Below, piece by piece: positions 54,262 through 64,000 of a stretch of 64,000 nt of DNA (position 1 is its first letter; the number at the start of each line of letters is the position of its first letter). Both the position numbers and the translations under genes were made by a program. Below the pieces are notes generated by a model. It did not search any database, was not told the origin of the DNA, and saw only the letters and a program-made list of their open reading frames with translations. Source of the stretch: Pezicula radicicola (Eukaryota > Ascomycota > Leotiomycetes > Helotiales > Dermateaceae); assembly GCA_003008705.1 (NCBI GenBank), contig PDUO01000009.1:186001-250000 (forward strand), read 5' to 3'.

Positions 54262-54895
54262 ATGTCTTCTACAACCCCAACAACAAGCACCCAACTCCCA
54301 GCACCCCGCGTAATAACAACAACCCACACACCAAACGGGGTATCCATAATAGCCTCTGACATCCGCGCACCAACCTTCCAACCCTTTGGGCCACAAGCCT
54401 CAACCTTCTCCCGATTCCACTCCCGACTCTCCGTCCCCGTCTCAAACACAAGCAGTCCACCCTCCTCCCTAACCGAAAACCCAACACTTCCACGTTGTCC
54501 ACCGTCAGGAGTTTTGTTTTGTACCACTGATATCCCACCGAAGGGACAGGCTACGATGCATAGAACTACTAGTTTGGATTATGCTGTTGTTGTTGAGGGG
54601 AGGATTTGTATGAAGCTGGATGGTGGGGAGGAGGTTGTTGTTGGGAAGGGAGAGTTTATTGTTCAGAGGGGGGTTAATCATTCTTGGTTTAATCCGTAAG
54701 TTTCTCTTTCTCCCTCTTTCATTTCTACTCTTTACGGTTGGAGACTTTTAGAGGATAAGTAGACTGATGATGTAATTTTGATATAGGAGTGAGACGGAAA
54801 CTTGTCGCATAGCTGTTGTGATGGTTGGAGCTGAGAAGATTGTTTTGGAGGATGGTACTGTGCTTGAGGAGACGGTTTTTGGTGGGAAGAAGTGA
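54262..54895 (+). CDS. Small cupin-domain protein
   Basis: Single-domain cupin of 180 residues; exons 54262-54695 and 54787-54895. The cupin barrel is seen in the second half: CTTDIPPKGQATMHRTTSLDYAVVVEG (first cupin box, with HRT-x-S-x-D-Y replacing the usual H-x-H), then MKLDGGEEVVVGKGEFIVQRGVNHSWFNP (second box with the metal-type His in NHSWFN), ending CRIAVVMVGAEKI. Proteins of this type are common in filamentous fungi; some act near secondary-metabolite or aromatic degradation genes, but no such neighbours are present, so no reaction is assigned. The N-terminal 45 residues are Thr/Pro-rich. Splice phases fit. Confidence 0.88.
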
Positions 54896-55031
54896 GAGGG
54901 TGCGGTTAAGTTGGGACGGGGGAGAGGTTTGCAGGTCGATTTGAGTCTGGATTATAGATTCTCGTGTCTGGCTTTTTGGGTTGACTCTGTCGTTTCTGAT
55001 TGTTGCCGCTTTTTGCTGTAATTGGGTTTTC

Positions 55032-56748
55032 TTAAATATTACTTGCTTCTCCTAGTGCCGATCTCATGCCCGTGCAATCTCTGATTCGTTCAAACGTTTT
55101 CTGTGCAGATGCTTTTTGCTGCGCCGTTGCAGACCGTGTCGACTTACCGACTTTGATCGACCACAGGAGAAAATATCCTCCAATTCCTTGACACTTTGTT
55201 GCTTTCGATGTTCTACGAATAATATTTCCATCATTGTCAATATCACCCAGAGATTGAGGCACTGTTGATAGCACCTCGTCAGTGAGAGTCAGGATAATGG
55301 TTATAGAAGCTTGCTTAAGCGAGCATAGCTCAGTGTTCAACGCCTCTTGATTTCCTGGAAATGCTGAACACAGGTTCTGAAGTCGATCTAGACATAGCAA
55401 AAGATGTTCATGCAAGATTGTTCGGGCAGTTCGATGATAATTCCATTCGTACGCCATCCAGATATCGCGGTGTAGTTGTATAAACTCAGGGAAATTTAAA
55501 GTCTCATCAACACTGGCTATCTCTGAGCGATGGATTGTCTTGAACACCCACTCTGGGCCTTCTCGCCAAGTCGTAGCCATTTTATCAAGGGCATGCATCT
55601 CCTTCACTACTTTTAGCGTCTCAGTGACTGATAGAGCAGAGTTATTGATATCTCGGAGCAGATTCCGAGCTTTCTCGCAGATCTTACTGATCTGGAAGTT
55701 GTCCTTTTCGGCGCGAACATACGGAAGTTCTTCATTGAGCGAGTCAAGCCATTCTTCTGAATCTGGGAGCGGACTTTTGCGAAATGCTAATTGTTGCTTT
55801 TGCTGAGAGAGCATGTGATTTAGTGGTGTTCAATAGCAAATTCATGTCGACTTACCAGACGGTGATGTGAAAGACGGAATAGACTCCAGCCACGTGCGCT
55901 ATATATTTGTTTCGGACCTCGAAGTCGAAGAATTTGTGCCATGCCCTCAGCATGTGATCCTATTGCTACGGAATCTTGTAGATAAACAGCCTGTGGAATT
56001 CAGTTTATGAGACGAATCAAGAATTCATGACAACTCACTTCAAATAAATCCAGTATAACGACTGTCATCAGTGTATAGTCATCAGGGGCCTCACAAGGAT
56101 CAGCTAGAGAGTCGGCAAGTGCTGATAAAGCTAGTCCATAACACTGCAAAGCTTTGTTGCCAAGAGCAAGATTACTTTGCTCACTGGAAAGACTTGCATA
56201 CGCAACAGCTCTAACAGCCCAACGTAAAGCTAACCTTCCTTCGACTTTGACCTCATTGAAAAGGCAAGGAAGATGTTCGAGAAAGCCTGGTGAAGAGCCT
56301 TGATTGCCTGGATACATAACAAACTTCTCGAAAAACCGAAAGACCGCTTGATCCTCCACAGACGGTAAGGAGGCATCAGGAACTGATTTAGCCCAAGGGT
56401 AAGGAGTAGAGAGATTCAAGCTAGATGTTTCCACTGCGGAAAGATTGGTGGGATCCTTGGTGATAGAAATTCCTTTCGAAGATCGAGAATTACTCGACGT
56501 CTCGGACTCAGTCAAGCTTGGGGTAGACGCCCGACGACGAACGGTTTTTCGTGCTACCTTCTGATTTTCATAGCGAAAAATGAGTGAAGCTTCGTCGCGA
56601 TAGCCAGTACAGAGCTCGTTCCGAGTAATACATCGTTGACATGAAGGCCGACCCTCGTCACACTGCTTTCGTTTAATGCTATTGCCAAGCCTCAAAAGGG
56701 GGTTGATGGTGAGAAGTGAAGCATACCTTTACTTTCCTGGTCCGGCAT
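55032..56748 (-). pseudogene. Zn2Cys6-type transcription factor with a damaged zinc cluster
   Basis: A fungal zinc-cluster regulator whose DNA-binding domain looks broken. Minus-strand segments: 56748-56727 (MPDQESK), 56690-56039, 55990-55856, 55802-55032; about 525 residues would result. The second half of the cluster is normal (KQCDEGRPSCQRCITRNELCTGYR), but the first two cysteines are absent: LGN-S stands where C-x2-C is expected, and the intron joining MPDQESK to it leaves the frame off by one base. The regulatory region is open and ordinary (AVFRFFEKFVMYPGN, AVRAVAYASLSSEQ, ALQCYGLALSALADSLADP, RLRGPKQIYSARGWSLFRLSHHRL), with clean downstream introns. This suggests recent inactivation, an assembly error, or a variant without a normal cluster. 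An in-frame Met at 56961 would add 71 unrelated-looking residues. Confidence 0.6.
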
Positions 56749-56961
56749 CTTAGGCAACCTCTGCTCAAGCGTGATGCCATTCTTGGGGTGACAATTTTGC
56801 AAACGATATCCGGTAATGTTTTTTAAATGACTGGTTTTTGGAACGTGTTCCTTCGAGGTCAATCCTTTCCCATTGATGCTTTCCATGTTGAGATGCGTGC
56901 TGTGCCGTAAAACTGCGCTCAAGGTTGTTGCCGCTGTCGACATGATGTCGTACAATTCCAC

Positions 56962-57338
56962 CTAACTCAAACAAGCATAGTCATGAAATCAGCAAGACGC
57001 AAAACGGTTGCCCGCCAAGTGCCATTTCTGAGTCCTAGAATGCCACCAGTCGTGGCCTTAAAAGAGAGCTCCTACTTTTGACCGCCACAACCTTATAGAA
57101 GCAAAAACGTCGAAGCTTGGAGGTCATGAAACTTTTTCATTGATCGTACAGCAGCATTCTACGCGGCATGGATATAGTACATCTTGATATCATAGAGAAG
57201 ATCCTCCCCATAGGTCGTGATGACCGTAAGACGCCCCAGGCGCCCCTGTGGTACCTTCTAACGCCAAAAACCAGTCAACGCCCCAAACCTAACTTCATGC
57301 CCCATATGGCAGAGTTATAACCAATAAACCAGTAAATC
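56962..57338. other. Intergenic region between a zinc-cluster gene and hbrB
   Basis: Promoter of the zinc-cluster gene and 3' flank of hbrB. No feature recognised. Confidence 0.5.
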
Positions 57339-59934
57339 CTAAACAGCAATCCCATCAGTCTGTACCGCTTCCCTCTTAACCCTAGCGCCAACCAAACCCC
57401 TGCGATTCCTACCCGTTCTACCTCTACCAAGCCAGTTTAGCTTCAGCCCCTTGGAAAGCTCTTCCATTTTCTTTTGGCTATCATCATCACCAACGCCACC
57501 TTCGGGACCCAACCCAGCGACTGTCCCGACGCTACTCAGCACACTCATACATTGTAACATACGTCCTACTGTCTCTGTCAACTGCTTGGAAGAATCTTCC
57601 ACGTTCGCTTGTCGTTGTGCTCTATCCATGGATGAGAATGATGGCCGGTTGGTGGACGATGGCGTAAAGGGACGTTCGCTGCTGATCCCAAGACCGGCGA
57701 TAGATGGGTCTGAAACATTTGATATGGCTCTGGAACGGTTACCAGAGCTGTCGCCACTGGCCCCATTGAGAAGGGTTGTCGTCTGCGAGCCATAGGATGC
57801 AAGCGAAGGATCAAGGGACATTGCTGTTGCAGGTCGAGAGTCAGGTGATGAAGTTCGAGGCGGAATAGGTATGCCAAGATTTAAAGATTCAAGGGACAGG
57901 CGGGAGAATATTGTTTTCAATGTATCGAAACGTGGTAGGATAACAGTATCTCGGTAGGCTGTCAGAACAATTCTTCGCACTTCTAGTGCACCTCCTGCAG
58001 GAACACTTCCTCCGGGCAAAGCTCCCCAGAATTCTCGTGCTGCCTCTGGAGAGAGAAGGGGTCCATGGCCAGAAAACTCGAGATCCAGTGGAAGAAACAC
58101 AGCTTGCATGTAAGGAAGTATGGACGTGAAAGTAAACAGCCACATTTCAACTAAGTGAGGGATGAGCCGGTCATCCGGAGTGCGACGAAGAGTCTGGTCT
58201 AATGATGAGAAGCCTGTGTGGAGGAGGTCACGCAAGTCCTCTACAATTAAAGTTGGGGCCCGTTTTTGAACGCAACGGCTGAGATGAGTTCTTTGTCTGT
58301 TAGCTTCTTGCTAGAAGAGCCGAAAGGAATTCGACTTACGAGACGAGGCGATTGAAATCCTCAACAGGCAACCTTAAATCCTCGCCTTCAAATATAATCA
58401 AAAGCTTAGCTTTCAAAAATGGCCAAGCATCATCCGGTGTCATATTATTGAGCCCATATTTCCCCAGATCCTGGATGTCAGACCCTCCATACAAACTAGG
58501 TGCATAGCCGGAACTTCCTCCTCCAGTACCAAGATAAGAAGTACCCCCTGCTGAACCCAAACTTGAAGGACCCGGCCACTCATTGTTATGCTGGTATGAT
58601 AGCTCGCTCTCTCTCAGTGCCGATTCGGATTTCTCTTCCTTTTTCTTTTCTCTTAGTGCCCTTCCTCCATGCCTAAGGTCTAAGCCGCTCATAGACTTTG
58701 CAAAACTTGTTGTTGATGGACCAGGACTCGGCGGCAAGTTGAAGTTATATAGACTACTAGGCGCAGAGGGATCCACAGGTTTTGAGTTACTCGCCGCGGA
58801 TGAGAGAGGCAAGTGATGGTCTTCTTTACTTAATTTGTGTTTCTGCCTTGAGAGAAAGTGGTGCTTATGTTTCGCTTCCTTGTCCTTAGATATTTCAGGC
58901 TGCGAAGCCTCAACTTGCCGAATGGTTGCTGAAGAAGAATTCGCCATGCTGTACATTGATGCAGCACTGGACATGCTGTCTGCCAGACTATTTGTACTTG
59001 CGTTTGCTCTCTGAAACGAGCCCGCAGTATATGAGCCCATTTTATTGGGACTCGGCAATGCCCCGGGCGTTTTCTCTTTACTTATACCGATCTTCCCTGG
59101 CCTCGAAAATAGCTTCACTTTTGACTTCTCTTTCGTTATTGGCTTCTCGGGTTGCATCCGAATATCTCCAAAATCGGTAGGAGGTAATCCAGGCGACGAT
59201 ACCGGTGATTTTGGGAAAACAACATTTGCAGCGGTAGCCGCTGGCGACAATGTATTACCTCCAAGTAGTCCGTTGTGATAAACTTGTCCTCCAAAATTAT
59301 TATCCTTCGGTCCACTCGCCTCTGTCAAACTCAGCAGAGGTGGAGAAGTCGGGCCTCTACTTCCTTTCCTCATTCCCTGCGCTTGTCCATCTGTCTGCGG
59401 TGTAGGTACAGTTTGGCTCCTTTGCCGCTGATGCATTGATTGATGCTGCATCGCGGCTTGCGCCGCAATCTGGCTTGCGCTCAACGCATTATTACTCGAA
59501 CTTGTATTGAGGTTCGCCATACTGGCTGTCGAGGTCACCGTCGGGTCGAAGAAGCCCTGCTGGGAATTGTTCCGGCGATGACCGCGTGAGAAATCGATGT
59601 TCGCTGGTCTCGGCGCACCCGTCAAGGGCGACACATTTCTAGGAGTTGGTGGATTCGGGCGAGAAAAGTTCTGTAGAGAGGAAGTGCTGGTATTTGAATG
59701 GGAGGTGAAGCTTGATAAGGAAGGTCGGGTCAGTAGTGGTGATCGTGCTCGCGGTGCCTCAGACGGGCGGGATCTTCTGATGCTGAGAGGTAATTGTATC
59801 GATTCGTCTGATGAGCTTGATTCAACAGTTCGTATGTTCGAACGCGGCGGCTGCTGCTGCTGCGTATGTCCTTGCAATGGTGCTAATGGAGAGAAGCTTC
59901 CTGGCGCACGAGGCCCTGTCGTAGACTGTTGCAT
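57339..59934 (-). CDS. hbrB: HbrB/Bit61-type TORC2 component
   Basis: Fungal member of the HbrB/Bit61/PRR5 family, a peripheral subunit of TOR complex 2, which controls actin polarity, membrane stress and Ypk kinase; hbrB mutants of Aspergillus are hyperbranching. Minus-strand exons 59934-58340 and 58290-57339; 848 residues. The N-terminal half is disordered, rich in Ser/Pro/Gln/Asn with basic patches. The single intron falls inside the conserved domain: DDAWPFLKAKLLIIFEGEDLRLPVEDFNRLVS continues as THLSRCVQKRAPTLIVEDLRDLL, TGFSSLDQTLRRTPDDRLIPHLVEMW and LPYMQAVFLPLDLEF; these blocks are family hallmarks. A long Ser-rich C-terminus ends in a basic region (GRGRTGRNRRGLVGARVKR). Frame and splice sites are clean. 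Confidence 0.92.
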
Positions 59935-60392
59935 TGCTGCTGCTACCTGGTCTGGCGAGTCTGGTTTGTGAAATGCATAAAGGGAGGGGTTTCACAGAGT
60001 TGTGCAAGGATCGGCAGTACCGGTATGGTATGCCCTGGCGGGGTTCGACCTGACAAGAAGCTTTGGTAGGGTACGTCAGTGTGTGGAGAGGGCTTATTTA
60101 GGTATTGATAGAGGGTAGGAAAAGAGAGTAATGGATGTGAGTTTGAAGGTTTAGGAGAGAGATCTTAAGCTTTTGTTGTTCTTGTTTGTTGTTGAGGTAA
60201 AAACGACGACGAGGACAAGTTAACGTTTAGGGTGAATCCTGACGTCCACGGCAAGACAAGTCTAATTTCTAGTGTGGCTCTCAGCCCAAATCAACAACAT
60301 CAACTGCAGATCAACAACAATTTGGAATAGCACGAGGCTCGATGGGCCAATACATTTCTCAAATTCTAAGCTACACTCTACAACAAACAACA
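59935..60392. other. Divergent promoter of hbrB and gon7
   Basis: About 460 bases between the hbrB start and the preferred gon7 start. A segment near 60030-60060 has a GGTTCGACC word but no cloverleaf could be folded around it. The in-frame Met at 60342 of gon7 lies within this interval. Confidence 0.5.
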
Positions 60393-60731
60393 ATGGCGGA
60401 CACAACCTCAACCTCCAATACTGCACCCGCAGAGCATTCTCAATTCCTCACAGCAAACTATTCCTCCCCCACCAACGCCTCATTCACACACATCCAAGCG
60501 CTACCCCAGCCCACAACAAACGATGTCAAAGGCAGAGCTGCATACCTTGGTGAACTGAAGAAGGCGACGGCGCTGATGCAGGAGCAGATAAACGCTGGGC
60601 TTACAGAGAGGATGGAGGAGGATAAGAAGCGCGAGGCAGAGGGACAAAGTGGGCAGGCCAAAAAGAATGGGGCTGTGGATGAGGACAAGGAAGAGGACAA
60701 TTACGGAGAGGAGGTTGTCGAGGAGGATTGA
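60393..60731 (+). CDS. gon7: Gon7-like subunit of the KEOPS/EKC complex
   Basis: Small intrinsically flexible subunit of KEOPS, the complex that makes t6A on tRNA; in yeast Gon7 binds Pcc1 and stabilises the complex. Single exon, 112 residues from MADTTSTSNTAP; an upstream in-frame Met (60342, MGQYISQIL) would add 17 residues. The family pattern is visible: FLTANYSSPTNASFTHIQALP, then KGRAAYLGELKKATALMQEQINAGLTERMEED, then a strongly acidic Lys/Glu/Asp tail (EEVVEED). The length matches other Gon7 proteins (about 100-125). The protein is short and fast-evolving, so the call rests on this ordered pattern. Bud32 of the same complex is encoded 22 kb away. Confidence 0.75.
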   Translation: MADTTSTSNTAPAEHSQFLTANYSSPTNASFTHIQALPQPTTNDVKGRAAYLGELKKATALMQEQINAGLTERMEEDKKREAEGQSGQAKKNGAVDEDKEEDNYGEEVVEED

Positions 60732-61096
60732 GAAGGGAAAGGTTCCTTATTTTTGGATGATAGTGGCATGAGGATGTCAAAACGGGAAAAAGAGCACCAC
60801 CTCTTCTTGCGGTCAAGTCGCGGGGTACAACTTTCGCTGAGCAAGCATAATTGACTATGGGAATAGAGCAGCACCATGGTAGCACAAGCTGCTCTACGGA
60901 AGACGTCTCACACGAGGCAGGACCATCTTTTCCATCGGAGCATTTTGTTGGTCAGACAAGGTTGCCGAGGAATACAAGGACACCCGAAGAGGTGCGGCCA
61001 GGGCTTGACTTTATAAAGTGGTATCGAAATCAAAACTCCTGCGCTATGTTGCTACAAACGGCGCCCAAACCATGCCATGTATATAGAACATGCGTC
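60732..61096. other. Short convergent intergenic region
   Basis: Tail-to-tail gap between gon7 and vps39. No feature recognised. Confidence 0.5.
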
Positions 61097-64000
61097 TCAA
61101 CTCCTCCACCCACCCGCTACACTGCCATTGGCCTTCTGTCCACTTGCTCTATTTAGGCACCCATAATGTACGACCTCATTCGTTGGCATAACAGCAATAA
61201 CGCTCCTTCCAAGCCTCTTGTGGCAAACACCACAAACCCTTTCATCACCCACCAACACCCTTCTGTTCCTTCCGGTTTCACCCAACAGTAATTCAGCCTG
61301 TGAACTCACAACACCACATTTCCTTAGTCCCGTGACGATGCGAGACTCGTTGATGATGGAATTCGCGGCTCGTATACGGCCGCGGAAGTATGATTCTAAA
61401 TCGGCTATCGGTAAAGTAGATGGAATGATATTTAGGGTTGAGGAGGCTGGAAGACGAGAACCATGCTTCGATAGAAGAGAGAGCGCGGGTGGCCAATTTG
61501 GCGTCTCTGGTGGTGGTGGCGTGAGATACAAGGAAAGAAGTGTATGGTAAATTGAATTTGTGTCGTCTGCTGCGGAGGTGGATGATGTGTTCGTCGAAAC
61601 GCGTCGTGATTGTAGTGGAGAGGAGATGGGTGAGTCTTGAGTTAAGTGAACCCGATTGCAATACCTGTCAATGTTAGCCATGATACAAAGCGGGCAGGGG
61701 AACGCACTGACTCTTCGGCTTTATCAAAGTCTTTCAGTTTGAAGACATAGATTACGAGTGCTTGCTTGTGTTGGCCCATATTACTTAAAACAACAGCTTG
61801 AGCTTCATAGAAGTCGGGATCTGATGTATATTAGTAGCTGAATTTGACAGTTAAATAAGGACACTTACCTTTTAGGGGTATCAGGCTAAAGGCTTTGCTC
61901 AACGAATACTGCCCACTTTCGCCCATGAATTTGATTGTTCGCTCCATCAGGTTCTTCCAACTCTCTGTCTGGCGATCCTGCCTGCCCTTCAGTTTTTGGA
62001 GATACGCGCCAACAAGTCTATTATGAAATTGCGGTGTCATATCGCCAAGTTCAGTGATAATATGCTCCAGGTATCTAACTTCAAGGTCAATATCAATTCT
62101 CTGCAGAAACTCGGCAACGCTTTCTCGAGGTAAAGTCTCTGCATTTTCAGTATCCGCCAGGAAGATGTCCATAGCAAGCTCAGGATCCGCTCGAAGAGGC
62201 CATTCTGCAAACTCGAGAATGAGATCAATCATCTCTGGTGGTAGATTCTGTAGATATCCAACCGTTCTTTGCGGTCCATGAAGGGATGGTACCAGTTCAT
62301 CTTCCTTCTCAGCTGTCCCAAATTTCTTGAGAAGTTCCAATGCGGGACGATGAAGTTTCTTGCCATGAAAGAAGTCAACTAAATCGTCATATTTCCCACT
62401 CTCAAGCAGTTTCTCATTAACGACATCTGGATCGCAAAAATTGGAGATTCGAAACAGGGAACGAGCAAGGCTAGGTTGGGCAAGCATGTAAGAGCGGAAA
62501 AGAGTTGTATCGACAAGTTTTGCCGTCTCAAGAAGTTGACGCTCCCTGTCCCTTTGGGCGTCAGTCGCAGGTGCCAGTAGTAGTGAGTCAAATGCTTGCT
62601 GGGAGGCTCCATTTTCACCATTCTGTGCAACAGGTATTAGTTTCCCCGTCTCCGCATTAAGAAATCGCTTTATCCTGGTACGCGTTTGTACGAGGAAGCT
62701 GTTCAGCTCCCTGGCCGCATTCATGAGATCTTTGCCCTGGAGTGGGCCCTCTTCCGTAGGTTTTGTGATACTTGCAGTATCACTGCCATTACCTGCATTA
62801 AGATGCATGAATGACTTGATAGATGAAGTGTCTGCATTTGAATGAGGTTTCCGATGGGACTTGAGCAACTTGTCAACGGCAGCTGGTCTTGGCGAGTCAA
62901 TAGCTTCTTGTTTGCCGTCGTCACTGCTAGACTTGTTTACATCCTCGCCATCTTCAACCTCCTCGGTATCGGTATTGCTTTCGTCGTCGCTCTTTTCTTC
63001 TATGATAGAGAGCTCTCCAGCAATGGTGGGTGGGTACAACTTTATGACCGCTTCAGGGGGAGCAGCCACATCTTGTCTGCCAAAAAGGTCCATTGCATCT
63101 CGATATTTTTGTTGACTAAAGAGATATCTAGCTTTCTGCATCTTAATCTCTCGCAGGCGGCCAGCTTTATCTCGTAGTAAAGCATCTTCCAACATGTTGA
63201 GAATACTGATTGCTTCATCATAACGTCCAGCTTGATCAAGCTCGTCTACCTGCGAGTCGTAGTCTGTCGTTCCCATGCGCCATATACACCGTTCACTAAC
63301 CACATGAAATCCCTTTCCAGCATGTGACAAGCTGACTCCCGGCGGAGGAAAATGTAGCTGACTTGCATTCGGTAATGATATGGACTGCAAGAGGGACAAA
63401 GTATCAGGATTTCTGACCTCCAACGTACCTTTGGAAGGGGATTGCAAGGAGAACATATAAGGATACGAATATCCAATAGCGTCTGGTGCTTGCGACCAAG
63501 GTACCTGCCTCTTTTCAAGTGGCTTGCCGTCGGAGGTAATGAAAAGCGAGTTGATATCCTTTGACAGTAGCAATTCTCCGTCGGCTAATTTTGTGGCTAG
63601 TGGCTTTGGTATATAGCCTCCTAAGCCCATATAACCCATGCTTGCTGAGCCCATGCCGCCGAATCGACCCCCTTGAGCCCCAGATGCCCCTCCTATAGCT
63701 CCTGGTCCCACTATGTCCTCGACCTGTTGAGTCTCAACATCCACTATCACATATCCAGAATTCATGCCACAGATTATTTTGTTTGCCGAAGCCCAGGTCA
63801 GTGTCCTAATTGATTCGGCCAGAGTGATTTCGACAGTGTCCGGCGACAGTTCCGACTCGTGCCATGACCACAGGAGTAGCCTCCTCTTAACAGCCACAGC
63901 AAGCCTTGATATAATCTCTGGTATGCCTGTGGCAGTATCCTTCACAATATTCGAAGTCACGGCAAAAGTAGTCGCATTCTTAGTCTTTGTTAACTGCTCT
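61097..64000 (-). CDS. vps39: Vps39/Vam6, HOPS tethering complex subunit (5' end outside window)
   Basis: Subunit of the HOPS complex that tethers vacuolar and late-endosomal membranes through Ypt7 before fusion. Partial: the first exon in view runs off the window at 64000. Minus-strand exons: 64000-61869, 61820-61712, 61664-61097. The visible N-terminus carries the end of the CNH (citron-homology) beta-propeller: IISRLAVAVKRRLLLWSW, KIICGMNSGYVIVDVETQ, GTLEVRNPDTLSLLQSISLP and RCIWRMGTTDYDSQVDEL. It is followed by the clathrin-repeat-like solenoid (QKARYLFSQQKYRDAMDLFG, FGTAEKEDELVPSLHG, DFYEAQAVVLSNMGQHKQAL). The last exon has the Vps39 C-terminal domain with the zinc-type CGVCHKRLGRSVIAV and HYGC. 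An acidic Asp/Ser insertion (EEVEDGEDVNKSSSDDGK) is a fungal feature. Splice phases check. Confidence 0.95.

Noticed and set aside
50261..54895. A pigment or secondary metabolite cluster around the tyrosinase and cupin genes
   Set aside because: No polyketide synthase, peptide synthetase, oxidoreductase group or cluster regulator is adjacent; the two genes are separated by 2.6 kb of repeat-rich DNA.
60030..60060. tRNA-like GGTTCGACC word
   Set aside because: No matching acceptor, D-arm or anticodon stem could be paired around it.

Overview
The window is nuclear DNA of a filamentous ascomycete (Pezizomycotina). The evidence is the gene structure (many genes split by 45-110 bp GT-AG introns with CTAAC/CTGAC-type branch sites) and the gene content: a CFEM/Pth11-type receptor, a FacB/Cat8 regulator, fungal Zn2Cys6 factors, an HbrB/Bit61 TORC2 protein, UreG and Vps39. 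Several proteins feel most like Leotiomycetes (Helotiales), but that is an impression and was not tested. Twenty-three protein-coding genes are modelled with exon coordinates; exon lengths were checked to sum to an open frame in all but the receptor's second exon and one decayed factor.

Layout: 0-11 kb is AT-rich and gene-poor, with a CFEM receptor (+), a Zn2Cys6 factor (-) and a histidine acid phosphatase (+), followed by an 18-bp minisatellite containing the only N in the window. 11.4-22 kb holds three minus-strand genes: FacB/Cat8, a SET-domain methyltransferase and a Sac2-like phosphoinositide phosphatase, with a MITE-like palindromic element between the last two. 22-32 kb has a rare-looking Zn2Cys6 plus C2H2 factor and a Dal5-type MFS permease separated by long gene-poor DNA. 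32.5-41 kb is a compact housekeeping block: Maf1, AP-1 sigma, glutamate-cysteine ligase modifier subunit, Bud32, a small membrane protein and a RidA protein. 41.6-48 kb holds two unrecognised proteins, UreG and a decayed OTU-like gene with an unknown neighbour. 48-54 kb is AT-rich with degenerate repeats, one secreted tyrosinase and an old tandem duplication. 54-64 kb holds a cupin protein, a Zn2Cys6 factor with a damaged DNA-binding domain, HbrB, Gon7 and the 3' part of Vps39, which runs off the window.

There is no sign of a biosynthetic gene cluster or a defence island. Functional links are loose: Bud32 and Gon7 are both KEOPS subunits (22 kb apart); Maf1 and HbrB both belong to TOR signalling; UreG has GATA sites expected of nitrogen control; FacB has CreA-like sites expected of carbon control; AP-1 sigma and the glutathione-synthesis subunit share a divergent promoter with stress-element-like repeats. 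The least explained parts are the MITE and its internal motif, which recurs around the unrecognised genes, the duplicated segment at 52-53.5 kb, the OTU relic, and the Zn2Cys6/C2H2 fusion.
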